Part shown: positions 53,487 to 62,362 of the stretch, piece after piece
How the letters are laid out: every line of letters begins with the position of its first letter
Numbering within the stretch: the first letter of the stretch is position 1
NCBI RefSeq assembly: GCF_013385425.1
Contig: NZ_JACAQA010000003.1
Coordinates: forward strand, 372,001 to 436,000
Source of the DNA: Pseudomonas gingeri
GTDB taxonomy: Bacteria; Pseudomonadota; Gammaproteobacteria; Pseudomonadales; Pseudomonadaceae
DNA length: 64,000 nt
Direction: 5' to 3'
Notes under the pieces: model-generated
What the model was told of the DNA's origin: nothing
Databases searched by the model: none
Seen by the model: only the letters and a program-made list of their open reading frames with translations
Translations under genes and position numbers: made by a program

Positions 53487-54016
53487 GCCAGCACCTTCAG
53501 GGCGACCGCGTACAGGGTCTGTCGATCAGTGGCACCGTTCTGGCCACCGTTGATCTTGCCCGTGATCTTCGTGAAGTCTCCGGCGTCGGCAAGGGTGTTC
53601 AGGCCCCTGCTCGCCCAGAACCAGGCGGCAGACATGCACGCGTACTGCGGCTGCTCGAGCAGCTCCGGCTGATTGACCAGGTCCAGGCCCAGGGCATCAC
53701 CGCACGCTTTGTAGTTGGCGCGCCCGGTGATCTGGATCAGGCCGCGCCCGCGGTACTTTGAGCCATCGCCCGGCATGGTATTACCGAGGTCTTTGCGGCC
53801 CTCGTAGCCGGCCTGGGCCGGAGTCGGCCCCCAGATCTCGCGTACCCAGCGCAACTGGCCTGACTCGTGGCCAACCTGGGCAATGAACGCGGCGATGCGC
53901 AGCATGCCGACAATCTGGTACTTCTGCATTGCAGTGTTGAGCAAGGGTGCAAAAACGCCGGCTTTGGCGCCGGCGTTCGGGAGGATCTGCAGCAACTGCT
54001 GCTGGTTGATGGGCAT
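53483..54016 (-). CDS. GH19-family endolysin
   Basis: A 177-residue chitinase/lysozyme-like GH19 protein common in Pseudomonas phages and tailocins: the catalytic-acid segment AAFIAQVGHESGQLRWVRE, then GDGSKYRGRGLIQITGRANYK split over the substrate cleft, and DFTKITGKINGG. GGAG lies 7 bases before the ATG. It cuts peptidoglycan during lysis. No signal peptide, so it needs a holin, which is not present in the window. Confidence 0.88.
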   Translation of the reverse strand: MPINQQQLLQILPNAGAKAGVFAPLLNTAMQKYQIVGMLRIAAFIAQVGHESGQLRWVREIWGPTPAQAGYEGRKDLGNTMPGDGSKYRGRGLIQITGRANYKACGDALGLDLVNQPELLEQPQYACMSAAWFWASRGLNTLADAGDFTKITGKINGGQNGATDRQTLYAVALKVLA

Positions 54017-54036
54017 GGCTTTTCTCCAGGCAATAA

Positions 54037-54057
54037 AAAACCCACGTTCGGCGGGTT
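54037..54057 (-). terminator. Terminator-like hairpin upstream of the endolysin
   Basis: On the minus strand AACCC...GGGTT is followed by TTTTATT, just before the endolysin ribosome site. It probably ended a lost upstream phage gene. Confidence 0.5.
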
Positions 54058-54065
54058 ACGGTTAA

Positions 54066-54601
54066 GTTTCGTATCGGGCCGAAGCCCTGGCCTTGAGGTG
54101 GGACGCGGTAGACGTAGAGAAGAGGGTCGCCCACGTTTGTCGCGGGATCGCCCTGGGCGAGGTGGTGGAGCGCACGAAAACCGGCAGTGATCGATTTGTT
54201 CTGCTCAACGAGAGAGCACTGCACGCACTGGAGTTTGCCAAGCAATACGCAGATCGTCGAAGAAGAGGGAAAGGAAAGATCCTGAAAACCCCTTTCATCT
54301 TCCCGCCTTCGAAGAACGCCGAGTACGTGAAGCAGACGTCCGACCTGCACGGGCAGTGGGTGCCGACCCTGAAGGCGCTTAACATCCGCCGCAGCCGCCG
54401 TACAACTGTCGTCATACCTATGCGACAATATGCATTATGTCTGGCATGAACCCCGCATTCATCTCCCAGCAGCTCGGCCATAGCGTGCAGATGCTGCTCT
54501 CGACTTATGCGCGTTGGATCAACTCAAGCTCGGACTGGAGCGAATTGGAAAAGCTCCAGATTGGTCCCAAATTGGTCCCAGCCCAAATAAGCGCACTCTA
54601 A
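54066..54601 (+). pseudogene. Tyrosine recombinase (integrase) remnant, frameshifted (right copy)
   Basis: Codons from 54066 read YRAEALALRWDAVDVEKRVA, then TKTGSDRFVLLNERAL, the integrase catalytic domain with Arg of RAEALAL in place. Near 54390-54395 the frame shifts by one base; it continues as PPYNCRHTYATICIMSGMNP and QLGHSVQMLLSTYARW with the catalytic HxxR-like and Tyr regions, ending at 54601. The N-terminal half is missing. It stops 4 bases from the right att copy and points into ybiT. Confidence 0.88.
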
Positions 54602-54605
54602 GCTA

Positions 54606-54652
54606 TTGATAGGTAAAGTAATTGATCTCCACCGCAAATATCACCATGCAGT
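54606..54652. repeat. Right copy of 47-bp direct repeat (probable att site)
   Basis: Identical to 51085-51131. It contains the AGGTAAAG ribosome region, TTG start and first codons of ybiT, so insertion at this site rebuilds the gene's 5' end. Confidence 0.9.
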
Positions 54653-56211
54653 TCGGCGCCAAGCCGCTCTTCGAGAACGTCTCGGTCAAATTCGGCGCCG
54701 GTAACCGTTACGGCCTGATCGGCGCCAACGGCTGCGGCAAATCGACCTTCATGAAAATCCTCGGCGGCGACCTCGACCCGTCCGGCGGCCAGGTCATGCT
54801 GGAACCGAACGTGCGCCTGGGTAAACTGCGCCAGGACCAGTTCGCCTACGAAGAATTCAGCGTACTCGACACCGTGATCATGGGTCACGAAGAGCTGTGG
54901 AAGGTCAAGGCCGAGCGCGACCGCATCTACTCGCTGCCGGAAATGACCGAAGAAGACGGCATGACCGTGGCCGAGCTGGAAACCGATTTCGCCGAGATGG
55001 ACGGCTACACCGCCGAATCCCGCGCCGGCGAATTGCTGCTGGGCCTGGGTATCGGCATCGAGCAGCACAACGGCCCGATGAGCGAAGTCTCCCCGGGCTG
55101 GAAACTGCGGGTGCTGCTGGCCCAGGCGTTGTTCTCCGATCCGGAAGTGTTGCTGCTCGACGAGCCGACCAACCACCTGGACATCAACACCATCCGCTGG
55201 CTGGAAAACATCCTGACCCAGCGCTCCAGCCTGATGATCATCATCTCCCACGACCGTCACTTCCTGAACAGCGTTTGCACCCACATGGCGGACCTGGACT
55301 ACGGCGAGCTGCGCCTGTTCCCGGGCAACTACGACGAATACATGACCGTGGCGACCCAGTCCCGCGAGCAGTTGCTGTCGGACAACGCCAAGAAGAAAGC
55401 ACAGATCTCCGAGCTGCAATCCTTCGTCAGCCGCTTCTCGGCCAACGCCTCGAAAGCCAAGCAGGCCACTTCCCGCGCCAAGGCGATCGACAAGATCCAG
55501 CTGGCCGAAGTCAAGCCATCGAGCCGCGTCAGCCCGTTCATTCGCTTTGAACAGACCAAGAAGCTGCACCGCCAGGCGGTCATCGTCGAGCGCATGGCCA
55601 AAGGTTTTGATGGCAAGACCCTGTTCAAGGACTTCAGCTTCCAGGTTGAAGCCGGCGAGCGCGTGGCGATCATCGGCCCGAACGGGATCGGCAAGACCAC
55701 CCTGCTGCGCACCCTGGTCAACGAACTGACCCCGGACGCCGGTACCGTCAAGTGGACCGAAGCGGCCGAACTGGGCTACTACGCCCAGGATCACGCTTCG
55801 GACTTCGAAGACGAATCCAATCTGTTCGACTGGATGGGCCGCTGGACCAAGGAAGGCGAACAAGTGGTTCGCGGTACCCTCGGCCGCATGCTGTTCTCCA
55901 ACGACGAGATCCTCAAGTCGGTCAAGGTCATCTCCGGTGGTGAGCAAGGCCGCATGTTGTTCGGCAAGCTGATCCTGCAAAAGCCGAACGTGCTGATCAT
56001 GGACGAACCGACCAACCACCTGGACATGGAATCCATCGAGTCCCTCAACCTGGCGCTGGAGAACTACCCGGGCACGCTGATCTTCGTCAGCCACGACCGT
56101 GAGTTCGTTTCATCCCTGGCCACCCGCATCATCGAACTGAGCCCAAGCGGCGTGATCGACTTCAGCGGCACCTATGACGACTACCTGCGCAGCCAGGGCG
56201 TGGTGTTCTAA
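54622..56211 (+). CDS. ybiT: YbiT, ABC-F family ATPase
   Basis: A 529-residue soluble protein with two ABC ATPase domains and no membrane segments. The first Walker A is GANGCGKST and the second GPNGIGKTT; signatures are SPGWKLR and SGGEQGR; Walker B segments [11 protein letters not shown] and [11 protein letters not shown]. It follows E. coli YbiT closely along its length. ABC-F proteins act on ribosomes; YbiT's role is poorly known. The TTG start is supported by homology (MLVSSNVTMQFG in E. coli) and by AGG 9 bases upstream. The upstream chromosomal region has been displaced by the integrated segment, so its promoter may differ from that of relatives. Confidence 0.94.
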   Translation: MISTANITMQFGAKPLFENVSVKFGAGNRYGLIGANGCGKSTFMKILGGDLDPSGGQVMLEPNVRLGKLRQDQFAYEEFSVLDTVIMGHEELWKVKAERDRIYSLPEMTEEDGMTVAELETDFAEMDGYTAESRAGELLLGLGIGIEQHNGPMSEVSPGWKLRVLLAQALFSDPEVLLLDEPTNHLDINTIRWLENILTQRSSLMIIISHDRHFLNSVCTHMADLDYGELRLFPGNYDEYMTVATQSREQLLSDNAKKKAQISELQSFVSRFSANASKAKQATSRAKAIDKIQLAEVKPSSRVSPFIRFEQTKKLHRQAVIVERMAKGFDGKTLFKDFSFQVEAGERVAIIGPNGIGKTTLLRTLVNELTPDAGTVKWTEAAELGYYAQDHASDFEDESNLFDWMGRWTKEGEQVVRGTLGRMLFSNDEILKSVKVISGGEQGRMLFGKLILQKPNVLIMDEPTNHLDMESIESLNLALENYPGTLIFVSHDREFVSSLATRIIELSPSGVIDFSGTYDDYLRSQGVVF

Positions 56212-56215
56212 AAAA

Positions 56216-56245
56216 CTATGGGAGCCGGCACGCCGGCTCCCATAG
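56216..56245 (+). terminator. Hairpin after ybiT
   Basis: A perfect 14-bp stem (CTATGGGAGCCGGC and its complement) with a 2-base gap begins 5 bases past the ybiT stop. No T-run follows, though A-run precedes it; end-of-gene structure, partly REP-like (GGAGCCGGC). Confidence 0.7.
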
Positions 56246-56336
56246 AGCACACAAGAAATTAGTTAGCCTGCTTTCTTTTATCCTCCCATCCCGCCATCAT
56301 GTTCGCCTCTAACCGCCCGCCCGCGAACGAGCCTTC

Positions 56337-57530
56337 ATGTCCGCCCAGCAACCACCCAGACCGACCAGCAACCTGACGATCACCCTGCAGATCGTTTCCA
56401 TCGTCTTCTACACCTTTATCGCCTTCCTCTGCATCGGCCTGCCGATCGCGGTGTTGCCCGGTTATGTACACGGACAACTGGGGTTCAGCGCGGTGATCGC
56501 CGGCCTGACCATCGGTTCGCAATACCTGGCGACCCTGCTCAGCCGCCCCATGGCCGGGCGCATGGCCGACGGTATCGGCACCAAACGTTCGATCATCCAT
56601 GGCCTGTCGGGCATTGTGCTCAGCGGCGCGCTGACCTGGCTGTCGACACAGCTGCAGCACCTGCCACTGCTGAGCCTGGGGATTCTGATCGGCGCGCGCC
56701 TGCTGCTGGGAATCGCCCAGGGCCTGATCGGCGTCGGCACCATCAGTTGGGGCATTGGCCAGGTCGGCGCGGATCAGACCGCCCGGGTCATCTCCTGGAA
56801 CGGCATCGCCTCCTACGGCGCCATCGCCATTGGCGCGCCACTGGGGGTGCTGATGGTCGAGGATTACGGCTTCGCCAGCCTCGGCATCGCCTTGTCGGCC
56901 CTGGCCCTCGGGGCGCTGCTGCTGATTCGCAACAAACCTTCGGTGCCGGTGATTCGCGGTGAGCGCCTGCCGTTCTGGGCGGTGTTCGGGCGTATCGCGC
57001 CCTATGGCGCCAGCCTGACCCTGGCCTCCATCGGCTATGGCACCCTGACTACCTTTGTCACCCTCTTCTATCTCAGCCGCGGCTGGACCGGTGCCGCCTA
57101 TTGCCTGACGGTGTTCGGCACCTGCTTCATCCTCGCCCGGCTGTTCTTTATCGGCTGCATCAACCGCTTCGGCGGTTTCAAGGCGGCCATCGCCTGCATG
57201 AGTATCGAGACCCTGGGCCTGGTGCTGCTCTGGCTGGCGCCTTCCACCGGCGTCGCCCTGGCCGGCGCGGGCCTGGCGGGGTTTGGCCTGTCGCTGGTGT
57301 ATCCGGCGCTGGGTGTGGAGGCGATCAAACAGGTGCCGAGCAGCAGTCGCGGCGCAGGCCTGAGCGCCTATGCGGTGTTTTTCGACCTGGCACTGGCCAT
57401 CGCCGGTCCGGTGATGGGCGCGGTGGCCTCGAACCTGGGCTATTCGTGGATTTTCTTCACGGCCGCACTCCTCTCGGTCGGCGGCCTGTCGGTCACGGTG
57501 CTACTGGCACGTCGCGCGGCCGCCCACTGA
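56337..57530 (+). CDS. MFS transporter (YhhS-like)
   Basis: A 397-residue major facilitator with 12 predicted helices and the loop 2-3 motif RPMAGRMADGIGTKR. It resembles the YhhS/UPF0226 group of efflux proteins. Substrate unknown. It is preceded by a weak ribosome site and converges with the hydrolase gene at a 1-base gap. Confidence 0.87.
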   Translation: MSAQQPPRPTSNLTITLQIVSIVFYTFIAFLCIGLPIAVLPGYVHGQLGFSAVIAGLTIGSQYLATLLSRPMAGRMADGIGTKRSIIHGLSGIVLSGALTWLSTQLQHLPLLSLGILIGARLLLGIAQGLIGVGTISWGIGQVGADQTARVISWNGIASYGAIAIGAPLGVLMVEDYGFASLGIALSALALGALLLIRNKPSVPVIRGERLPFWAVFGRIAPYGASLTLASIGYGTLTTFVTLFYLSRGWTGAAYCLTVFGTCFILARLFFIGCINRFGGFKAAIACMSIETLGLVLLWLAPSTGVALAGAGLAGFGLSLVYPALGVEAIKQVPSSSRGAGLSAYAVFFDLALAIAGPVMGAVASNLGYSWIFFTAALLSVGGLSVTVLLARRAAAH

Positions 57531-57531
57531 C

Positions 57532-58563
57532 TCACTGATCGGCGGTCTGCATCCCGCCATGGCTCGGCGTACTGAGGGTATTGCTGAAGAAGCGCCCGGC
57601 TTCGTGGATCAGGTCGCGATGAATATCCTCGCGGTTGACCCCTTCGGCATCGGTACAGAGTCCCGGCGTGGCCTGCAGTTGCTCGGGGCCGCACGGCGCC
57701 ATGAAGACGAAATGCCCGGCCCCGGCGATCAGCTTGAACTGCGGCGCCACCGGCAGCTTGCGCGCCAGGGCGGCGGCATTCTTGTCCGGAAACACCAGCT
57801 TGTCGTCACCGCCGCTGTACATCAGTACCGGCACATGGACACCGGCCAGGGTATGGCGGCCGAACATCAGGCTCAGCGGCGCCATCAGCAACAACGCATG
57901 CACCCGTGGATCGGCCACCGGCTGCAGGTCATCGCGGTCGACAATCAATTCGCCCTTGGTGTTGCAGGCATCCTTGTCATCCGGACGCTGCTGGCAATAA
58001 CGACGCAGATGCTCCAGGTTCGGCTGGGCGCCGGCCAGGATCAGCGCGGTTTCGCCGCCCGCCGAATAACCGATCACGCCGACATTCTCGGCTTCGATAA
58101 ACGGTGACAGGGTCGAGTCGCCGAGGGCGGCGGTGATGGCTTCGGAAATCTGCATGGGCCGGCCATAGAGGTTGCTCAGCGTCCCCAGGCGGCTTTGATC
58201 CTTGTAGTTGTCGCCCGGGTGCAACACCGCGACCACGATAAAGCCCTTGCGCGCCAGGGAAGTGGCCAGGTCGTGCAGGGCCAGGGGCGTGCCGGTGTTG
58301 CCATGGGACAACATCAGCAGTGGATAGCGGCCAATGGCAACCTTGACATCTTCGCCGGCCTGGATCGTGTAGTTGCCGATCCGGCTCGTGTGCTCACGAT
58401 CACTGGAAGGATAGAAGGCAATCGCCGACATCGGCTTGAGATCCAGCGGATCGAGGAATGTCAGGCGATGATAGCCGACGCTCCAATGAGCAGGCGGCGC
58501 AGCCTGCACCGTCAGGAGGCTGCTGGACAGACAGATCAGTAACACTGCACAAAGACGCATCAT
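57532..58563 (-). CDS. Secreted alpha/beta hydrolase (dienelactone hydrolase / PAF-acetylhydrolase-like)
   Basis: A 343-residue protein with a signal peptide (MMRLCAVLLICLSSSLLTVQA) and hydrolase features: oxyanion-side MLSHGNTG, nucleophile GYSAGGETA and His in AGAGHFVF. The ATG at 58563 follows AAAGGTGG by 8 bases; GTG 58575 is also open. Periplasmic esterase of unknown substrate. Convergent to the MFS gene. The 248 bases upstream, to the azoR stop, show nothing identifiable. Confidence 0.85.
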   Translation of the reverse strand: MMRLCAVLLICLSSSLLTVQAAPPAHWSVGYHRLTFLDPLDLKPMSAIAFYPSSDREHTSRIGNYTIQAGEDVKVAIGRYPLLMLSHGNTGTPLALHDLATSLARKGFIVVAVLHPGDNYKDQSRLGTLSNLYGRPMQISEAITAALGDSTLSPFIEAENVGVIGYSAGGETALILAGAQPNLEHLRRYCQQRPDDKDACNTKGELIVDRDDLQPVADPRVHALLLMAPLSLMFGRHTLAGVHVPVLMYSGGDDKLVFPDKNAAALARKLPVAPQFKLIAGAGHFVFMAPCGPEQLQATPGLCTDAEGVNREDIHRDLIHEAGRFFSNTLSTPSHGGMQTADQ

Positions 58564-58811
58564 GGGGATGCCCACCTTTGCTGCGTAATTAGCACACCAA
58601 TTCTCTTCAATTCCCTGAAGCTAAAGCTCTGGAGAGGGCTTTGACTGATTTTCGAGGTTTTTCAGAGCACCTATGGTTGATCGATGATGCATAACCCGAG
58701 CCAAACCCAAACAGCCAGACGCAAAAAACTCCGTACGCTGACCATTCATAATGATCAGAGCACAGAGTTTAATGGGTGTTCCCGAAAGAAGCTCGCGTGT
58801 TTACCAAAGCT

Positions 58812-59423
58812 TTACGCGGTGGCGAACAGCTCTTCGCTGATCCGCGCCTGGGCGGTGCTGATGGCCTTGGCGCGAACTTCTTCGCCGTAGCCCAGGCCAT
58901 GGGCGCGGACGAATTCGATATCGGTGATGCCGAGGAAACCGAACAGCACGTTCAGGTAGTCTTCATGGGCTACGCCAGTCGGCATGCCGACATGCAGGCC
59001 GCCGGAAGTGGAGACGATCACCAGTTTCTTGCCACCCGCCAGGCCTTCAGGACCGGCTTCGGTGTAACGGAAGGTCTTGCCGGCGACGGTGATGCGGTCG
59101 ATCCAGGCCTTGAGTTGGGTCGGGATGCTGAAGTTGTACATCGGTGCCGCGATGACGATGGCATCGGCGGCGAGGAACTCTTCGATGGTCGAAGCACTGA
59201 GTTCGACTTCGTGGCGCTGGGCGGCGTCACGCAGTTCGGCAGCGGTACCGCCGGCGACCAGGGTCAGGCTGGAGAAGTGACTGATGGCGTCGCTGGCCAG
59301 GTCGCGGTAGGTCACCACGGCAGAAGGCTCGGCGAGTTTCCAGGCGTCGACCACCTGACGGCTCAACTGACGGGAGGCGGAGTTGTCGCCCAGGATGCTG
59401 GAATCAATGTGCAAGAGTTTCAT
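58812..59423 (-). CDS. azoR: FMN-dependent NADH-azoreductase
   Basis: A 203-residue flavodoxin-like quinone/azo reductase with the FMN-binding start [40 protein letters not shown] and the SxGG loop ([10 protein letters not shown]). GGAG lies 7 bases before the ATG; an apparent much longer frame upstream is antisense to the LysR gene. It reduces quinones and azo compounds. Divergent from a LysR regulator across a 129-base gap, the standard control arrangement. Confidence 0.93.
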   Translation of the reverse strand: MKLLHIDSSILGDNSASRQLSRQVVDAWKLAEPSAVVTYRDLASDAISHFSSLTLVAGGTAAELRDAAQRHEVELSASTIEEFLAADAIVIAAPMYNFSIPTQLKAWIDRITVAGKTFRYTEAGPEGLAGGKKLVIVSTSGGLHVGMPTGVAHEDYLNVLFGFLGITDIEFVRAHGLGYGEEVRAKAISTAQARISEELFATA

Positions 59424-59552
59424 GCGGGATCTCCAAGTGAGGATCGCCACTGGGCGATCAAGTTGAGATAATCCTACAGGCGAAACCAATAGCCGATTAG
59501 ACAGCTTGAATGTGATAGTTTGTCCCAACCATAGAACAATCGAGCCACGCCC

Positions 59553-60461
59553 ATGCAGGACCTCAACGATCTCTACTACTTCGCCAAGGTGGTCGAAGCC
59601 GGCGGCTTCGCGGCGGCCGGGCGTCTGCTGGGCATTCCCAAGTCGCGCCTGTCGCGACGCATCGCCGAGCTGGAAGAACGCCTCGGCGCGCGCTTGCTGC
59701 AACGCACCACCCGCCAGCTGAAACTCACGGCGGTCGGCGAGCGCTACCTGCGCCATTGCCAGGCGATGCTGCTGGAGGCCGAGATGGCCGACGAGGCAGT
59801 GGCCAGCATGTCCAGCGAACCCCGTGGACGCTTGCGCGTCTCCTCTCCGGTGGGCCTGGCCCAGGAGTTCATGCCCTGGGTGATCTCCAGCTTCCTGACC
59901 GCGCACCCGCTGGTTCAGTTGGAAGTGCTGATGGTCAATCGGCGGGTCGACCTGGTGACCGAGGGCGTCGATGTCGCCCTGCGGGTCCGCGAACAAGGCG
60001 ACGAAGACCCGTTGCTGGTGACCCGCCGCCTGCGTCAGGCGCAAACCTTTATCCTGGCGACACCGGCCTTTCTCGAGCAACACCCCATCAACCAGTTGGA
60101 CGATCTCAGGAATGCACCCGTATTGGGCGCCCTGGAGGCTGATCGGCTGGTGCACCTGAGCCTGATCAACGCCGAGGGTGAAAAACGCGAACTGACCCTC
60201 GAGGCCCGACTCGGAGTCGACGACTTTGTCGTGCGCAAGGCCTGTGCCCTTGCCGGCCTGGGCTTTACCGTCCTACCGATGCTGTATTGTGAGCAGGAGC
60301 TGGCCAACGGCACTTTCGTGCAGATACTCCCGGAATGGTCCTTGCCCGGCGGCTGGTTGCAGGCCGTCTACCCCCATCGGCGCGGCGTACTTCCGGCGGT
60401 GCGGGCCTGGATCGATCATCTGGCCGAAGTTTTCAAAGGTTGTGGAGATAGAACACTGTGA
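59553..60461 (+). CDS. LysR-family transcriptional regulator (divergent to azoR)
   Basis: A 302-residue regulator with the LysR winged HTH ([20 protein letters not shown], then [22 protein letters not shown] split at the wing) and a periplasmic-binding-like effector domain. Its divergent position makes azoR the likely target. The last codon overlaps the next gene's GTG start, so the two are co-expressed. Confidence 0.92.
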   Translation: MQDLNDLYYFAKVVEAGGFAAAGRLLGIPKSRLSRRIAELEERLGARLLQRTTRQLKLTAVGERYLRHCQAMLLEAEMADEAVASMSSEPRGRLRVSSPVGLAQEFMPWVISSFLTAHPLVQLEVLMVNRRVDLVTEGVDVALRVREQGDEDPLLVTRRLRQAQTFILATPAFLEQHPINQLDDLRNAPVLGALEADRLVHLSLINAEGEKRELTLEARLGVDDFVVRKACALAGLGFTVLPMLYCEQELANGTFVQILPEWSLPGGWLQAVYPHRRGVLPAVRAWIDHLAEVFKGCGDRTL

Positions 60462-60817
60462 AAGGATCAAACTTGAGCCGGGAAGACGTCGCGCAGTTCT
60501 GCCTGACGCTGCCCGGGGCGCGGGAAGACTACAAATGGGGCGGCGTGCGGGTATTTTCCATTGCAGGCAACAAGATGTTCGCCGTGCAAGGGCTGCGCGG
60601 CGACTCCCTGGCCTTCAAGGTCGACAAGGAGCTGTTCCTCGGTCATGTCGACCGCCCGGGAATCGGGCCCGCGCCGTATCTGGCCAGGGCCCACTGGATC
60701 ATCATGGACGCGCCCTACCCGCTGGGCCGTGACGAACTGCAAGGGTTGATCCAGCATTCCCATCAACTGGTGGTGGCAAAACTGCCCAAGCGCGTCCAGG
60801 TCGGCCTGCTGTTATAG
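60458..60817 (+). CDS. MmcQ/YjbR family protein
   Basis: A 119-residue CyaY-fold protein. The family pattern is present: CLTLPGAREDYKWGG and VFSIAGNKMFAV, KVDKELF. GTG start overlapping the LysR stop (GTGA). Often annotated as DNA-binding, but function is unproven. Its end overlaps the convergent DUF1294 gene by 6 bases. Confidence 0.8.
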   Translation: MKGSNLSREDVAQFCLTLPGAREDYKWGGVRVFSIAGNKMFAVQGLRGDSLAFKVDKELFLGHVDRPGIGPAPYLARAHWIIMDAPYPLGRDELQGLIQHSHQLVVAKLPKRVQVGLLL

Positions 60818-61243
60818 AAACGACAGGTGCACCAGGCTGGCGCTGAGGAACAGGTAGTCGATCCAGAACACCTGGTGCAATAGCACGATCAACCAGAACA
60901 CCAGCTGAAACGAGACTTTGCGGGTCTTGTGCCGAAACACCTGCTGGGCGATCAGCGCCCCCGGCCAGCCGCCCAGCAGCTCGATGGCGTGGAGGACCTT
61001 CTCCGGTGTACGCCAGGTTTCGTCACGGGCCTTGCGCTTGTCGCTCCAGTAGAGAAAAAACGCCAGCAGGCTGACCAGTCCGTAAGCCCACAGCGGCGCC
61101 GGGGAGCCACCACCGAGCCACATCTTCAGCGCGCCAAATCCAGGTAATACGCAGAGCACCAGCAGCGCCGCCAGCTTGAGCTTGAGATGCCGGACCCGGC
61201 CGCTGGCCTGGTGGCCAAGTTCCTGGCTACGTGGCGCCCTCAT
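60812..61243 (-). CDS. DUF1294 membrane protein
   Basis: A 143-residue protein. A short basic N-terminus is followed by helices at about 22-38 and 48-64, the DUF1294 core ([41 protein letters not shown]) and two C-terminal helices. Many relatives carry a cold-shock domain in front; this one does not. The ATG overlaps the uppP stop (ATGA), so it is translated after uppP. Function unknown. Confidence 0.83.
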   Translation of the reverse strand: MRAPRSQELGHQASGRVRHLKLKLAALLVLCVLPGFGALKMWLGGGSPAPLWAYGLVSLLAFFLYWSDKRKARDETWRTPEKVLHAIELLGGWPGALIAQQVFRHKTRKVSFQLVFWLIVLLHQVFWIDYLFLSASLVHLSFL

Positions 61244-62067
61244 CCGTGGCTCGACCAGTCGACCCAGCCGAACTGCCAGGTGGCCAGGATCACCAGGCCG
61301 AAGACAATCCGGTACCAGGCGAACGCCACGTAGGTATGGCTGGCGATGAACTTCAGCAAGCCGCGCACGGCGATCATCGCGAAGATAAAGGAAGTCACGA
61401 AACCCAGGGCAATCACCGGCAAGTCCACCATCTGGAACTGATGGCGGAAACCGTAGCCGGAATACACCGCGGCGGCGACCATGGTCGGCATCGCCAGGAA
61501 GAACGAAAACTCGGTGGCGGTCTTGCGCGACAGCCCGAACAGCAAGCCGCCGATAATCGTCGCGCCGGAACGCGAGGTGCCGGGGATCATCGCCAGGCAT
61601 TGGGCGAAGCCGACCTTCAGGGCATCTTTCCAGGTGATCTCATCCACCGTCTCGGCATGCACCACGTGCTGGCGGCGCTCGGCCCAGAGGATGATCAAGC
61701 CGCCCACCACCAGCGCGGCGGCGACGGTGATCGGGTTGAACAGATAGGTGGCGATAACCTCCTTGAACAACACCCCCAGCACCACCGCCGGCAGGAACGC
61801 CACCAGCAGGTTGAGGGTAAAGCGCTGGGCATTGCGCTGCGTCGGCAGGTCCCGGACCACCGAGAACACCTTGTGACGAAACTCCCAGACAACCGCCAGG
61901 ATCGCCCCGAGCTGGATGATGATATTGAAGGCAATCGCCCGTTCCCCACCGAAATTCAGCAGGTCCGCGACGATAATCTGGTGCCCGGTGCTGGAGATCG
62001 GCAAGAACTCCGTCAAACCCTCGACAATACCCAGAATCACTGCCTGTACGGCGGTCCACAGATCCAT
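61240..62067 (-). CDS. uppP: Undecaprenyl-diphosphatase (BacA/UppP)
   Basis: A 275-residue polytopic enzyme with both signature blocks: [18 protein letters not shown] (about 17-34) and the catalytic-loop motif [14 protein letters not shown] (about 168-181). It recycles undecaprenyl phosphate for cell wall and LPS synthesis and confers bacitracin tolerance. The ATG at 62067 gives the family length; the frame extends upstream without a ribosome site. It forms a two-gene unit with the DUF1294 gene. Confidence 0.95.
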   Translation of the reverse strand: MDLWTAVQAVILGIVEGLTEFLPISSTGHQIIVADLLNFGGERAIAFNIIIQLGAILAVVWEFRHKVFSVVRDLPTQRNAQRFTLNLLVAFLPAVVLGVLFKEVIATYLFNPITVAAALVVGGLIILWAERRQHVVHAETVDEITWKDALKVGFAQCLAMIPGTSRSGATIIGGLLFGLSRKTATEFSFFLAMPTMVAAAVYSGYGFRHQFQMVDLPVIALGFVTSFIFAMIAVRGLLKFIASHTYVAFAWYRIVFGLVILATWQFGWVDWSSHG

Positions 62068-62362
62068 TATTCCCCCATGCTGCCGCACACCCCGCGCGGC
62101 ACTTGAAAAATTCGACGTTCGATCATCTGCCCATGACAACAGGTACACAGCGTGCCGCACCGCTTGTCGTCAAAGCGTAAAAAATGCCTGAAAAATCAAA
62201 CATCAACTCAGGTTTGTCAGTTTCGGGCCGAGATCCTATCAGACACGTCTGTTTGTGGCTGCCAGGAAAGTAGCCAAAAGCCTGCTGGGCAGGAGCGATA
62301 AAACCTGTTTGGATGCAGATTGGCGATGATCACAACAAGAAGAAACAAGGAGCGGTGTCCTC
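62068..62362. other. Divergent intergenic region, uppP and chemoreceptor
   Basis: About 295 bases hold the 5' regions of both genes. AT-rich stretches near 62180-62215 are the likely promoter zone. No gene, repeat or operator is recognised. Confidence 0.45.

Noticed and set aside
58812..60155. One 447-residue protein covering azoR and the LysR complement
   Set aside because: The AzoR protein starts at 59423 with its own ribosome site; everything before it is antisense to the LysR gene.
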